A DNA stretch of 64,000 bases from Treponema sp. (GTDB lineage: Bacteria > Spirochaetota > Spirochaetia > Treponematales > Treponemataceae): contig JAILRG010000076.1 in NCBI GenBank assembly GCA_024698325.1, forward strand, positions 62,001 through 126,000, written 5' to 3'. A model generated the notes under the pieces. It was not told the DNA's origin, searched no databases, and was given only the letters and a program-made list of their open reading frames with translations. The position numbers were made by a program, and so were the translations under genes. This document shows, piece after piece, positions 53,796 through 64,000 of this stretch; within the stretch, counting starts at the first letter, position 1; the number at the start of each line of letters is the position of its first letter.

Positions 53796-53997
53796 AGATT
53801 AGCCGTGAGTATACCACGTTATGCGGATTTTAGCCATAGAGCGCCCTCTGAGCGGCTAGGAAAGGAGCAGGGGGCGAGTCTGGAGAGCTGTAGCGGGGCT
53901 GCCTGAGTCGGAAGAGCGGGGGCCTCTAAGCCTTAAAAGGCTTAAAAAGCCTGAGTTCTTGCTGTTTGTAAAAAAATCGTATATAGTTTTAAGAAGT

Positions 53998-55212
53998 ATG
54001 AGAATAGCGATGTTTACGGATGCCTACTTTCCCCGTATAAACGGAGTGGCCATGTCCGTTCATTCCTATGCGCAGGAACTTTCCAAAATAGGACATTCTG
54101 TCTGCGTTGTCTGCCTTGAATATACCGAAGAGCAGCAGCGCAATGCGCTGTTTGATGAGAAATCCAGAGATCAATCTTCTCCTTTTCAGGTTATTCGTGT
54201 TCCTTCTACCAGCGTGATTTTTTCGAAGGAAGACCGGATGGCACGGCTGTATAAGTGGCGCTTCATCAAAAAATCAATGGATGCGTTTAACCCTGACGTG
54301 ATTCACCTTAATTCTGAATTCACGATGGGCTACTTCGGCGCGCTGTATGCTCGTCACCGGCATGTTCCCTATGTGTTTACCTTTCATACGCTGTGGGAAG
54401 ATTATCTTGCAAACTATATTTCGTTTCTGCCTGATGCGGGGCTTCGGAAGCTCGGTAAGTCGCTGGTAAAGTTTTACTTAAAGCGCGCTTCGGTGATTGT
54501 CGCTCCGACCCGGCATATAGCAGAGGTTGTGCACCGCTATGGCGTTGACCGTCCAGTTTCAATTCTGCCGACAGGAATTCCTTCGGGGCAGAACAAGTAT
54601 AAGCTTGCCCGTGCGCTTGCCGTTTCCGGGCAGCTGAGCAAAAAATTCCCGGCGATAAAAGGCGCCAAAGTGCTGCTGTACGTGGGACGAATCGTAAAGG
54701 AAAAGAATCTCTCGTTCCTGTTTGATGTGCTTGAGAAAGTTCAGAAGACGGTGCCTAAGACGGTGCTGCTGTTAGTAGGTGGCGGACCGTATGCAGAGGA
54801 GCTTGAGGCGCTTGCCTCTTCGCGCGGCCTTTCCGGCTCCGTGTTTTTTACCGGGTACGTGCCGTCAAAGGATTTGATTTACTTTTACCGCATGTCGCAG
54901 GTGTTTGTGTTTGCCAGCAAGACTGAGACGCAGGGACTTGTCACGGTGGAAGCAATGCTTGCAGGACTGCCCGTTGTTGCTGTCGGCGAGATGGGAACGG
55001 TTGACGTCATGCAGGGCGACCACGGCGGCTATATGGTACATGAGGATGCAGAAGAATTCAGCGAAAAAGTGCTCTCTTTGATACAGAATGCGCAGCTTCG
55101 TAAGCAGAAATCAGAGGAAGCAAAGCAGTGGGGCGCCAAGTGGTCTATTTCCGCGCTGACACCGAAACTGCTTGCCTGCTATGAGAACGCCATTGCAGTT
55201 ACAGAAAAATAA
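53998..55212 (+). CDS. Glycosyltransferase family 4 (GT-B; diacylglycerol glucosyltransferase-like)
   Basis: MRIAMFTDAYFPRINGVAMSVHSYAQELSKIGHSV; VGRIVKEKNLSFLFDVL; FVFASKTETQGLVTVEAMLAGLPVVAV. Confidence 0.93.
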   Translation: MRIAMFTDAYFPRINGVAMSVHSYAQELSKIGHSVCVVCLEYTEEQQRNALFDEKSRDQSSPFQVIRVPSTSVIFSKEDRMARLYKWRFIKKSMDAFNPDVIHLNSEFTMGYFGALYARHRHVPYVFTFHTLWEDYLANYISFLPDAGLRKLGKSLVKFYLKRASVIVAPTRHIAEVVHRYGVDRPVSILPTGIPSGQNKYKLARALAVSGQLSKKFPAIKGAKVLLYVGRIVKEKNLSFLFDVLEKVQKTVPKTVLLLVGGGPYAEELEALASSRGLSGSVFFTGYVPSKDLIYFYRMSQVFVFASKTETQGLVTVEAMLAGLPVVAVGEMGTVDVMQGDHGGYMVHEDAEEFSEKVLSLIQNAQLRKQKSEEAKQWGAKWSISALTPKLLACYENAIAVTEK

Positions 55213-55227
55213 CAGGAGTTAAAAAGC

Positions 55228-56913
55228 ATGAAAAAAACGCTGCTCGCTCACGCCGCTCTGTTTGTGTTTGCGGTATCGTTGCTGTTTCCCGCTTCCCGGG
55301 GCGCACAGGAGCTTATTCCTTCCGGTCACTGGATATATGACGCTCTTGAGGCGCTTTCACTTGAATCTGAAACGCTGTCCTTTGCTGACAGCGCGCCCCT
55401 GAGCATTTCGCGTATCCGTGCCATTATGGCAGAAATAGACTATGACAGCCTGAGTGAACCCGGCCGCGCAAACTATGACAGAATCGAATCGTATTTTGCA
55501 GAGGAACAGTTTTCAATCGCAAGCGACCTTTTAAGCTTTTCATTTGAGCCTGCCCTCAATCTTGAGGGGTACTGGAAGTCCAATGACGACATAGACTGGG
55601 TTTATGACCGGTACAGCAGAAGCGGACTTTTTGAAATGCCGGTGACAATCGACATGGGGGACTATGTGTCGATGGGCGCCGTCATGGAGCTTTCAGAAAA
55701 TCAGGGCGCCATGCAGCATGAGGACAATTATTCGAGCATTCCTGCAAGCGCGGATGAAGTTGACGCCAATTTTCCGCATTGGGCATGGCTTTCTACCGGC
55801 GCTTCGTTTTCGCAGGGGAGCGGCGTTCAGTTTATGCTCAATCAGGGCACGCAGTCGGTAGGACGCACGCAAGGCGGCTCCGTCATCATCTCTGACTATA
55901 TGACCGGTGCGACAACAGCAAAGCTTTCATTTTATGCGCCTTCCTTACAGTACAGCGCTGCCGTCACCGAGCTGAACGTGGATAAGTATTTTTACTATCA
56001 CCAGCTGGACGCGCGTTTTTTTAAGCGGCTTTCCGTTTCATTCCTGGAAGGAATCGCGGTGTATGCTCCGCTTGAATTGCGCTATTTGAATCCCTGGACG
56101 ATTTTCCACGGATTTGCACCCTGGCGCGATTACGGCGATTATGACGGCGACCGCTCAGACAGCGACCCGGAAAGCCACACCTGCGCGTATTTTGGCGCCA
56201 AGCTGGATTTTACTCCGTGCAAGGGCATTCGCTTCTACGGACTTATGGCAATGACGCAGTATCAGACGCCCTATGAGCGCAAAAACTGGCCCGACAGCCC
56301 GACTCCGGACGGACTTGGCTTTCAGGGCGGCACGGAATGGTACCTTCCGCTCCAGAAAGGCTATTTTCACTTCGGACTGGAAGGCTACTACGCGCAGCCC
56401 TATCTGTACATAAAGGAAAGCCCCAACTGGTCTTTGGTACGCACTTACAGCGAAAACATGGGTGACAAGGCTGTGTTCTACGAATGGATTGGCTCTCCCT
56501 ACGGGCCTGACACTATTTCCGGCGAGCTTACCGCAGGCTACGACAGGCCCGGCATTTTCAGCGTAGATTTTACCTACCTGTTTATGGCACGCGGCGAAAT
56601 GAGCGGAACGAGCGTGTTTGACCCGGATGTCTGGGGCGGGCAGAAGACAGCCCTTTCTGAAAGCGAAGCGCAGAGCAGCTGGTGTTATCCCACTGATAGT
56701 ACGCTTTATAAGACGGACTGGACGACGCCGACCGGCACGCCTGAATATGTAAACCGGCTTTCTGTCCGCGCAACCTGGCAGGCAAAACCGTATCTAAAGC
56801 TTACGGCTCAGCCGGCCTATGTGCTGATTTTTAATCACAACCATGAGCACGGCGAGACTGCCCGCGGATTTGAGATGGCCCTTGCCCTTGAACTGTCATT
56901 CTTAAAGTTCTAA
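55228..56913 (+). CDS. Predicted outer-membrane beta-barrel protein, possibly Wzi-like
   Basis: Signal peptide; GHWIYDALEALSLES N-terminal motif; alternating amphipathic strands; C-terminal Phe (ALELSFLKF*). Confidence 0.6.
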   Translation: MKKTLLAHAALFVFAVSLLFPASRGAQELIPSGHWIYDALEALSLESETLSFADSAPLSISRIRAIMAEIDYDSLSEPGRANYDRIESYFAEEQFSIASDLLSFSFEPALNLEGYWKSNDDIDWVYDRYSRSGLFEMPVTIDMGDYVSMGAVMELSENQGAMQHEDNYSSIPASADEVDANFPHWAWLSTGASFSQGSGVQFMLNQGTQSVGRTQGGSVIISDYMTGATTAKLSFYAPSLQYSAAVTELNVDKYFYYHQLDARFFKRLSVSFLEGIAVYAPLELRYLNPWTIFHGFAPWRDYGDYDGDRSDSDPESHTCAYFGAKLDFTPCKGIRFYGLMAMTQYQTPYERKNWPDSPTPDGLGFQGGTEWYLPLQKGYFHFGLEGYYAQPYLYIKESPNWSLVRTYSENMGDKAVFYEWIGSPYGPDTISGELTAGYDRPGIFSVDFTYLFMARGEMSGTSVFDPDVWGGQKTALSESEAQSSWCYPTDSTLYKTDWTTPTGTPEYVNRLSVRATWQAKPYLKLTAQPAYVLIFNHNHEHGETARGFEMALALELSFLKF

Positions 56914-56941
56914 ACTGGGGCGACTTTTATTGGAGAAACGT

Positions 56942-58816
56942 ATGAAAAAAACAGCTGTTTTTATTGCCGCCTTTTTCTGTGCGGCAGCCCTGTTTGCGCA
57001 GGTTTCAATTGATCCTACTGATTATTTTTACACGGAAGTTCAAAGCTGGCAGTTAAAGGGCCTGGTAAAAAACGTGCCGCTTTTGCGCCCGTACCCGGCG
57101 AATACCATAAAGGCAATCCTTGAGGAAGTGATTTCTTCGGCGACAGATAAGGAAACGTCCGAAGCCATTCCGCGCTACGAACGCGACCTGGAAGCAGCGC
57201 TCCTTGAGTACGAGCGGATTTTCTCCCGCCCGTGGCATGTTTCGTTCGAGGCTGGCGGCACCTACAAGAAAAAGCAGAGCCGCACCACTTCCGCCGACGG
57301 CTCTCTGGAAACAGAAAACGGAAGCACGAAAAACTATTTTGCAGAACCGGAAGTCTATGGCGATGTCGTCTTTAACAGCCTGGTGAGTGCAGGCTATGAC
57401 TTCGGCCTGTATGCACAGTCCGCTGACTGGGATGATTTCCTTGCAAAGTATCAGAATCCTGACCATGACTCCATTCAGGATGCAGCAGGAGTCGGACCTG
57501 CTGATATGTACGTCGACTTTAACAGCGCTGTCAGCGTGGGAACTGCAACAACCTACGCAACTGCCGGCTTGCAGCGTGTAGGCTACGGGCCGTTTTTGAA
57601 CAGCGGCCTTTCGCTTAACGACACCGCTTACCATGCGGCAGGCTTTTCTTTTAATGTCGTCCGCAGCCGCTGGAGCTACACATCGCTTTTTGAGTCTCTT
57701 GGAGCAACGACAAATACCGGCGAAGACCTTGCCGGAAACAAATATCTTGCCTTCCATGCCGGAAAATTCCGCGTGAACGACAAGCTCTCTGTCTCTTACT
57801 ACGAGTCAAGCGTATTCGGACGCCGCACCGACCTTTCCTATCTGATTCCGGCTCCCTACATGGCAATTCAGGGTATCGGCGGCTGTAACGACAATATTCA
57901 GATGGGACTCCTTGTTGAATATAATCCGATTCATAATTTGACCTGGGCGACAGACATCTTTGTTGACGATCTTGATGTAGAGTCAATCGTAAAGCTTAAG
58001 ATAAAGAGCAAGCAGCGGGTTGCCGCCCAGACCGGCCTTATCTTTGCACCCGAAAAATCAAAATGCACGGCCGTTCAGCTCGATTACACGATTGTCATGC
58101 CGTACACGTACAGTCACTGGGATTATGACGATGACTCGGCACACATAATCTCGGAAGATACATGGAACTACCAGAACTACACGAACGCAGGCATTCACAT
58201 CGGCACGACTCTGGAGCCAGACAGCGACCGGGTTTCGTTTACGGCAAAGTTTAAGCCTGCAAAACGCCTGACGTTTACGTTCGGAACAGCCTTTGTGCGC
58301 CATCAGAATGTCGCGGAGTGCCTGAGCGATGAAGAGGCCGCCGAGTACATGCTTGCAGGCAAAAATGTGTACAAGACTGACGGCAGCATTTACATGCACG
58401 CAAATATGTCGGAAGATGACACCGAAACAAGCAATAATCACGTGTATTCGGCATGGAAGAACCTGCAGTTTATGAGCGGTAACCACACCGAAGTAACCTG
58501 CCAGGCTTCGTTCAATACGGAATGGGCGCTTCCGCCTTCCCGCAAAGGCCATCAGCTGACGCTCAAAGCCGGCTACATGTTTGAATACATCCGCAATGCT
58601 GGTGTTTCAAGCGACATCTACTCAGGTGGGCTTTCTTACACGAGCAATGACGACGGAACGTACACATACGGCGGAACTACCTATAATTCGTGGACTGAGC
58701 TTATTTCAAGCGATGCCGTGCAGGACGCTGTTTCTGCCGCCTATGACAGCTGGGTTTCTAATCTGTGCGATAAGGTGAATCATTACTTTACGCTCGCTGT
58801 AAAATACAGCTACTAG
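56942..58816 (+). CDS. Predicted outer-membrane beta-barrel protein (second in tandem)
   Basis: Signal peptide MKKTAVFIAAFFCAAALFAQ; alternating strands; C-terminal FTLAVKYSY* resembles a beta-signal. Confidence 0.6.
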   Translation: MKKTAVFIAAFFCAAALFAQVSIDPTDYFYTEVQSWQLKGLVKNVPLLRPYPANTIKAILEEVISSATDKETSEAIPRYERDLEAALLEYERIFSRPWHVSFEAGGTYKKKQSRTTSADGSLETENGSTKNYFAEPEVYGDVVFNSLVSAGYDFGLYAQSADWDDFLAKYQNPDHDSIQDAAGVGPADMYVDFNSAVSVGTATTYATAGLQRVGYGPFLNSGLSLNDTAYHAAGFSFNVVRSRWSYTSLFESLGATTNTGEDLAGNKYLAFHAGKFRVNDKLSVSYYESSVFGRRTDLSYLIPAPYMAIQGIGGCNDNIQMGLLVEYNPIHNLTWATDIFVDDLDVESIVKLKIKSKQRVAAQTGLIFAPEKSKCTAVQLDYTIVMPYTYSHWDYDDDSAHIISEDTWNYQNYTNAGIHIGTTLEPDSDRVSFTAKFKPAKRLTFTFGTAFVRHQNVAECLSDEEAAEYMLAGKNVYKTDGSIYMHANMSEDDTETSNNHVYSAWKNLQFMSGNHTEVTCQASFNTEWALPPSRKGHQLTLKAGYMFEYIRNAGVSSDIYSGGLSYTSNDDGTYTYGGTTYNSWTELISSDAVQDAVSAAYDSWVSNLCDKVNHYFTLAVKYSY

Positions 58817-58831
58817 CGTAATTTGTAATGC

Positions 58832-58877
58832 AATGCGTAATGGGGATAAGAAAAGCTCCATTACGCATTTTTTTTTG
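58832..58877 (+). terminator. Rho-independent terminator after the tandem OM-protein genes
   Basis: AATGCGTAATGG...CCATTACGCATTTTTTTTT. Confidence 0.85.
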
Positions 58878-58879
58878 GA

Positions 58880-60037
58880 TCAGGCTTCGAACTTTTTTAT
58901 CTCGCGCTTTTCAAACGCTTCTTTTATCATTTCGTCTACTTCAAGGCTGTTGTAGATTTCGCGGCTTGCCTCAATTTCTGCGTGCAGAATCGGGTGGCGC
59001 GGACTAAAGAGCACGCAGCAGTCTTCGTAGGGAAGAATTGATGTTTCGTATGTGCCGATTTCTTCTGCGGTTGCAATGATTTCTTCTTTGTCCATGCCGA
59101 CAAGCGGGCGAAGGAGCGGCTTTTCGGCAAAGCTTTCGGTTACGGCAAGATTCTGAATTGTCTGGCTTGCAACCTGTCCCAAGCTTTCGCCGGTGACGAT
59201 GCAGTCAGCTCCAATGCGCTCGCAGAGCATGTTTGCGCACTTCATCATGCAAAGACGCAGCATGAGCGTAGTAAATGCCTGCGGAGAGCGTTCCTTTATG
59301 CGCATCTGCACGTCGGTGAACGGAATGATATTGAGGTGCGTTACAAGCCCGTAGCCGGAAAGAATCTCTGCGAGTTTTTCGACTTTCTGCTGAGCCTGCT
59401 CGCTTGTGTACGGGTAGGCATGAAAATAGCAGCATTCTACCTTCATGCCGCGCCGCATCATGCGGTAGCCGGCAACCGGGCTGTCCAGGCCGCCTGAAAG
59501 CAGCAGCAGGCCCTTTCCAGAGCAGCCGACCGGAAGCCCGCGGCGTCCTTTGTGGCTGTTTCCGTAGACAAAAACGCGCTCGCGCACTTCTACGGTGATC
59601 ACGCATTCAGGCTTGTGCACGTCAACTTTCATCATGCCGCTGTCGAAAACGGGCGCGGCAGCCTCGCGGCAGATGCCGTATGAGTCGAGCGGAAAGCTTT
59701 TGTCGCCGCGCTTTGCTTCTATCTTGAATGACTTTGCACCGTTTTTGACGGCAATTTTTGCCTCTTCCATGACGGCTTCTTTAATTGCGTCGATGTTTTT
59801 TTCGCATACGCGGGCTTCTGCCCAGCCGGTTATGCCTAAAAGATGGTCGAGCGCCCACATAACGCGCTCTCCTGCGCTGTCTTCGGCGTCAATATAGAGC
59901 CGCCCGCCAAAAAGCTTTACGGTTGCCTCGCAGCCGGTAAGGTACTGACGGGTGTTTGAAAGCAGCAGTTTTTCAAAATCACGGATGTTCGAGCCTTTTA
60001 AAATCAGCTCGCCGACTTTTCCTAAAAATGTTCGCAT
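58880..60037 (-). CDS. thiI: tRNA uracil 4-sulfurtransferase ThiI (without a rhodanese domain)
   Basis: THUMP region; LLLLSGGLDSPVAGYRMMRRGMKVECCYFHAYPYTSEQA; TGESLGQVASQTIQNL. Confidence 0.95.
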   Translation of the reverse strand: MRTFLGKVGELILKGSNIRDFEKLLLSNTRQYLTGCEATVKLFGGRLYIDAEDSAGERVMWALDHLLGITGWAEARVCEKNIDAIKEAVMEEAKIAVKNGAKSFKIEAKRGDKSFPLDSYGICREAAAPVFDSGMMKVDVHKPECVITVEVRERVFVYGNSHKGRRGLPVGCSGKGLLLLSGGLDSPVAGYRMMRRGMKVECCYFHAYPYTSEQAQQKVEKLAEILSGYGLVTHLNIIPFTDVQMRIKERSPQAFTTLMLRLCMMKCANMLCERIGADCIVTGESLGQVASQTIQNLAVTESFAEKPLLRPLVGMDKEEIIATAEEIGTYETSILPYEDCCVLFSPRHPILHAEIEASREIYNSLEVDEMIKEAFEKREIKKFEA

Positions 60038-60156
60038 ACCGCAGAATATAGCATAAAACGTAAGCTTTGTGCTACACGGCGCGTAAGCTTAAAATTTTTT
60101 ATATACAAATGAAAAATCTGGTGTTATACTATTTTAAGATTGTAATGGAGTACGCT

Positions 60157-61605
60157 ATGGCAAGAAAGGAATCAGTCGCTTCAATTTCCCGATTACTCTA
60201 TTTTTTTGGGATATCGGTAGTACTCTCTGTTTTTTCCCTTCAGTCAGTGTCTCTGAAGCTTTTTGAGCGGAGCTTTGTAAAAAGCACCTGCGAAGACCTC
60301 GAGCATGTCAGCACCGGCATCATGTCCACTTTTAAGGCGTGGCGGGACTCTCTGAAAGGAGACGCCCAGCTTATTGCAGGTCTTCCTGATGTCAGGGGGG
60401 CTGTAAGAAAGCGCGATGATGCCTCCTTAAAAAAGCTGCTAGATTCCTTCTCCAAAGTGCTGCATGTCCCGACGATGCTGTTTACCGATAATGCCGGTGT
60501 CATCATTTCTGCCTCAGATAATTTTATACAGGCGGGCGAAAATATTGCGGCTTTAAAGGCGGTAAAGCGTGCACTGAGCAATGACTCTTCTATGAGTTAT
60601 GAGACTATCGGTTCCCTTCCGTTTGCAGAAATCTACGCAAGTCCTGTCAGAGAAGCCGACGGCTCTGTTATCGGCACCTGCGTCATCGTGTACAGCCTGA
60701 CAGAAAAGACTTTCATCGAACTTCTGAGCGAATACGGGGTTGAAGGAACGGTATTCAGGGGAGACAAACGGGTCGCCTCGACGCTCCCAAATGTAACGGG
60801 TACGATATTGGATAATCCGAAAATAAAGCAGCAGGTTTTGTATCAGGGAAGAAATTTTGTCGGCCGCGTCAAGATTCGCGATGTCGATTACTACTCGGTC
60901 TATTCGCCGTTCCAAAATGAAGACGGGACGGTCGCCGGCATGCTTTTTGTTGCAAAGCGTATGCGGAGCATAAAGGCTGTCACGAGCGCTATCCGGCGCG
61001 TCCTTATTCCGCTGTGCCTGATTATAACCGTGCTGCTTACAGCTCTTCTGGTGCAGCGCACCGTGCATGACAGGCGAAAGCTCCGGCAGAAGGTGACGCA
61101 GCTTGGAAAACAGGTTGACTGGGATACGCTGACAGGTGCGAACACCCGCCAGTTCGGCATGGATGAGCTTGAGCACAGCTTCCACAATTTTCTGCGCGGT
61201 TTTTCAAGTCCGGCCATCATGCTGCTTGATGTCGACAACTTTAAGTCGATAAACGACACCTACGGACACGAGGCCGGCGACATCGTGCTTAAGCAGCTTG
61301 TTCAGACCGTGTATGGAGAGTGCCGCACGTCCGACAAGATTATCCGCTGGGGCGGAGATGAGTTTGTCGGCATTTTTGAAGGAATGCGGCGCGAAGTCTG
61401 CAGCGGGCTTGCGGAAAATGTCCTGAAAGCAGTTTCTTCCACGCAGTTTGTGTTTGACGGGAAGACGGCAAAAGTAACCGTTTCGATAGGATTTTCATAT
61501 TTTCGCACTGGTGATAACGGCTATGAGGACGCTGTTGCCCGTGCCGACGACGCATTGTACCAGTCGAAGGCGAACGGAAAAAATACCTGCAGCATAAAAG
61601 TCTGA
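60157..61605 (+). CDS. Membrane diguanylate cyclase with an extracytoplasmic Cache-like sensor domain
   Basis: Two TMs flanking a sensor domain; LLDVDNFKSINDTYGHEAGDIVLKQL, RTSDKIIRWGGDEFVGIFEG. Confidence 0.93.
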   Translation: MARKESVASISRLLYFFGISVVLSVFSLQSVSLKLFERSFVKSTCEDLEHVSTGIMSTFKAWRDSLKGDAQLIAGLPDVRGAVRKRDDASLKKLLDSFSKVLHVPTMLFTDNAGVIISASDNFIQAGENIAALKAVKRALSNDSSMSYETIGSLPFAEIYASPVREADGSVIGTCVIVYSLTEKTFIELLSEYGVEGTVFRGDKRVASTLPNVTGTILDNPKIKQQVLYQGRNFVGRVKIRDVDYYSVYSPFQNEDGTVAGMLFVAKRMRSIKAVTSAIRRVLIPLCLIITVLLTALLVQRTVHDRRKLRQKVTQLGKQVDWDTLTGANTRQFGMDELEHSFHNFLRGFSSPAIMLLDVDNFKSINDTYGHEAGDIVLKQLVQTVYGECRTSDKIIRWGGDEFVGIFEGMRREVCSGLAENVLKAVSSTQFVFDGKTAKVTVSIGFSYFRTGDNGYEDAVARADDALYQSKANGKNTCSIKV

Positions 61606-61683
61606 TTGTGAATCCTGCCTACTAGTCATTCTGACAAAATGTTGTATAATGTCATGCATAACAGTTTGCGTGCGAGGTACGAC

Positions 61684-63642
61684 ATGATTGATGAATCAGC
61701 TATGGATAAGACGCTTGGGGCAACGCTTCCGCTCCTGCTCAGAAAGAAAGTGAGTGAAGTTCCTAACTACACTCTGCAGGCGGTAAAGAACAAAAGCGGT
61801 GTATTTGTGCGTTACAGCTACTCCCAGGTGTATCAGCATGTAATCGAACTCGCTCACAGCCTTAAAAAGCTCGGCATTAAAAAAGGCGACCGCATCGGCC
61901 TTATTTCCGACAACCGCCGCGAGTGGCTGATTACGGACTACGCGCTCCTTTCGCTTGGTGCCATTGACGTTCCGCGCGGCTGCGACAGCATGGGCGTGGA
62001 AATCCGCTTTATCCTGAGCTTTGCCGAATGTTCGGTATCCTTTTTCGAAAACGCGCGCCAGCTCCAGAAAGTGCTTGAAAAGCCGGAGGAAGTGCCGCTC
62101 TTAAAGACCGCCATCCTGTATGAGCACCCCGACGAGAAGACCGTGCTTTTAGCCCGTGAGCACGGCATTGAAGTCTTAAATTATTCCCTGCTTGAAAGCG
62201 AGGGGAGCGCAGTTTCCAAAGATGAGTGGCAGGAAATTGAAAAAGACATGGACGAGGTGCAGCCTGACGACGTTGCGACAATCATCTTTACATCTGGCAC
62301 TACGGGGCTTCCCAAAGGTGTCCAGCTTACCCATGACAATTACATTGCCCAGTGCGAGGTTGCGCATAAGGTGCTTGGCCTGATGCAGCCCGGCGATATC
62401 TGGCTTACCGTGCTTCCCATCTGGCACAGCTTTGAGCGTGCCTTCTGTTACATGGTCATTGGCTTAAAAGGCGGTTTTGCCTATTCCAAGCCGATTGCAT
62501 CCGTAATGCTGCAGGACATGGCGCTCGTGCAGCCACAGTGGATGAATGCCGTTCCACGCCTGTGGGAAGCTGTCGCGCAGGGGCTTTTCCGCGAAGTTAG
62601 AAAGCAGGATGCGCTCAGAAAGCACGTCTTCTACAACTTTGTGGCGGTCGGAAAGCTTTACTACAAGGCAAAGGAGCTGGTCTTCGGCCTGCGCTGCCGC
62701 TACCACTGGTATCCGCGCTTTTTAGATACGCTTTTGGGCATTATTCCGTTCTGCCTCTTGTGGCCGTTCCACAAAATGGGGCAGGCGGTCGTCTACAAAA
62801 AGATTCTTGCCAAATTTGGCGGAAAGTTCCGCGCGGCTATTTCCGGCGGTGGAGCGCTGCAGCCAGAAACCGAGGCATTTTATCACGCAATCGGCTTTAA
62901 GCTGCTCGAAGGCTACGGCATGACGGAGACCGCGCCTGTTATCTCGGTCAAAAACTCCAAAAAGCCGCGGAGCAACAATGTCGGCTGGGTGTTCCCGTCA
63001 TTTGATGTGAAGATTGTGGCGGAAAAAGATGGAAAGCTTGTGGACGGCGAGCCTCTAAAGCCCGGTAAGCGCGGCATCATCATGGTAAAGGGTCGTCAGG
63101 TTATGAAAGGCTACTACAAGCGGGATGATTTAACGGCAGAAGTAATCGATAAGGACGGCTGGATGAATACCGGCGACATCGGTATGCTCAGCTACGACGA
63201 AGAGCTTAAAATTGTTGGCCGCGCAAAGGACACGATTGTCTTGCTTGGCGGCGAAAACATAGAGCCGCAGGTAATCGAAAAGGCGGTGAACGCTTCTCCG
63301 TATATCGAGCGCACGGTCGTTGTCGGCCAGGACAAAAAATACGTTGCGGCAATGATTGTGCCCGACCAGCAGAATGTGCTTAATTATGCCGAGGAAAACG
63401 GCATTTTGTACGATAATTACGAGCAGCTTTTAGAGACAAACGAAATTCAGAACCTGTTTAAAAGCGAGATTGACCGCCTGGACAATGATAAGACAGGGTT
63501 CCGCACCTGTGAGCGTATCTTTAAGTTTGTGCTGCTTCCCAAGCCCTTTGAAATCGGCGTGGAAATCAATGCTAAGCAGGAGCTTATGCGGCACAAAATC
63601 GTAAAAGTCTATAAGAAAGAGTACAACGCGCTTTTTGAGTAG
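61684..63642 (+). CDS. Long-chain-fatty-acid--CoA ligase (AMP-forming)
   Basis: IIFTSGTTGLPKGVQLTHDN; GYGMTETAPVIS; DGWMNTGDIG; LLGGENIEPQVIE. Confidence 0.95.
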   Translation: MIDESAMDKTLGATLPLLLRKKVSEVPNYTLQAVKNKSGVFVRYSYSQVYQHVIELAHSLKKLGIKKGDRIGLISDNRREWLITDYALLSLGAIDVPRGCDSMGVEIRFILSFAECSVSFFENARQLQKVLEKPEEVPLLKTAILYEHPDEKTVLLAREHGIEVLNYSLLESEGSAVSKDEWQEIEKDMDEVQPDDVATIIFTSGTTGLPKGVQLTHDNYIAQCEVAHKVLGLMQPGDIWLTVLPIWHSFERAFCYMVIGLKGGFAYSKPIASVMLQDMALVQPQWMNAVPRLWEAVAQGLFREVRKQDALRKHVFYNFVAVGKLYYKAKELVFGLRCRYHWYPRFLDTLLGIIPFCLLWPFHKMGQAVVYKKILAKFGGKFRAAISGGGALQPETEAFYHAIGFKLLEGYGMTETAPVISVKNSKKPRSNNVGWVFPSFDVKIVAEKDGKLVDGEPLKPGKRGIIMVKGRQVMKGYYKRDDLTAEVIDKDGWMNTGDIGMLSYDEELKIVGRAKDTIVLLGGENIEPQVIEKAVNASPYIERTVVVGQDKKYVAAMIVPDQQNVLNYAEENGILYDNYEQLLETNEIQNLFKSEIDRLDNDKTGFRTCERIFKFVLLPKPFEIGVEINAKQELMRHKIVKVYKKEYNALFE

Positions 63643-63702
63643 CCGTGTTTCCTTATAAAAAAATGCTGAAGCAGCATAAAGACTGATGCCGATATTCTAA
63701 GC

Positions 63703-64000
63703 GTGAAAAAAGCTTTGTTTGTTTTGGCTTCCAGTCTTTCTTTTCTTGTACTGCCGCTTTCTGCCCAAGAGGCGCCTGCAGGCTCCCTTTTGGCTTCGGG
63801 CATTGTTTCTGAGCGCGTATCTAGTGACCGCATACCGGATTTGCTTTCCGGTATCTGGCAGGGAAGTGACAGGCTTTTGCTTTTCGGCCGCGACGGAAAT
63901 GAGTTTGCGCTCGTGCTGCGAGAGTTTTACGGCCTGTACGCAGACCGCGCAGTCGAGCCTGTCCGCTATGCGGAGCTTTCGACGCGCCCGCGAAACGATG
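63703..64000 (+). CDS. Exported hypothetical protein, truncated by the window end
   Basis: GTG start; signal peptide MKKALFVLASSLSFLVLPLSAQEAPAG; frame open to 64000. Confidence 0.65.
   Translation, partial: MKKALFVLASSLSFLVLPLSAQEAPAGSLLASGIVSERVSSDRIPDLLSGIWQGSDRLLLFGRDGNEFALVLREFYGLYADRAVEPVRYAELSTRPRND

Noticed and set aside
57053-57757. 234-aa minus-strand ORF
   Set aside because: Antisense to an outer-membrane barrel gene; shadow ORF.

Overview
This 64 kb window reads as a spirochaete chromosome segment, most likely Treponema-like. The calls rest on a FlaA filament-sheath protein, a spiro-SPASM-type protein, a TRAP system, CdaA/CdaR and aromatic-terminated outer-membrane barrels. Most of it is housekeeping: S6-ssb-S18-L9-dnaB, carB, dxs, folP-cdaA-cdaR-acpS-DUF2225-truA, priA, thiI, xseA, xth, a type-4 UDG, and one tRNA-Glu. 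The best candidate for an under-described system is a six-gene, overlapping-ORF cluster directly upstream of flaA (about 9.6-17.9 kb). It encodes a cysteine-less radical-SAM-like SPASM protein, a glycosyltransferase-like protein, a cytidylyltransferase/PseG-like/methyltransferase fusion, an ATP-grasp ligase, a cell-wall amidase and a GerMN protein. Other notable items are a DctM-DctP TRAP fusion, a CobD/CobC-CobQ fusion with a Cys-rich insert, a JAMM-DinG helicase fusion, a RelA/SpoT-TPR fusion, an in-frame TGA in cbiB, a probable attenuator before carB, two small genes missing from the ORF track (a 57-aa zinc ribbon and a 29-aa COX24/AURKAIP1-like basic protein), and a three-copy 24-bp repeat after truA. 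All family assignments are from reading sequence motifs; no database search was run.
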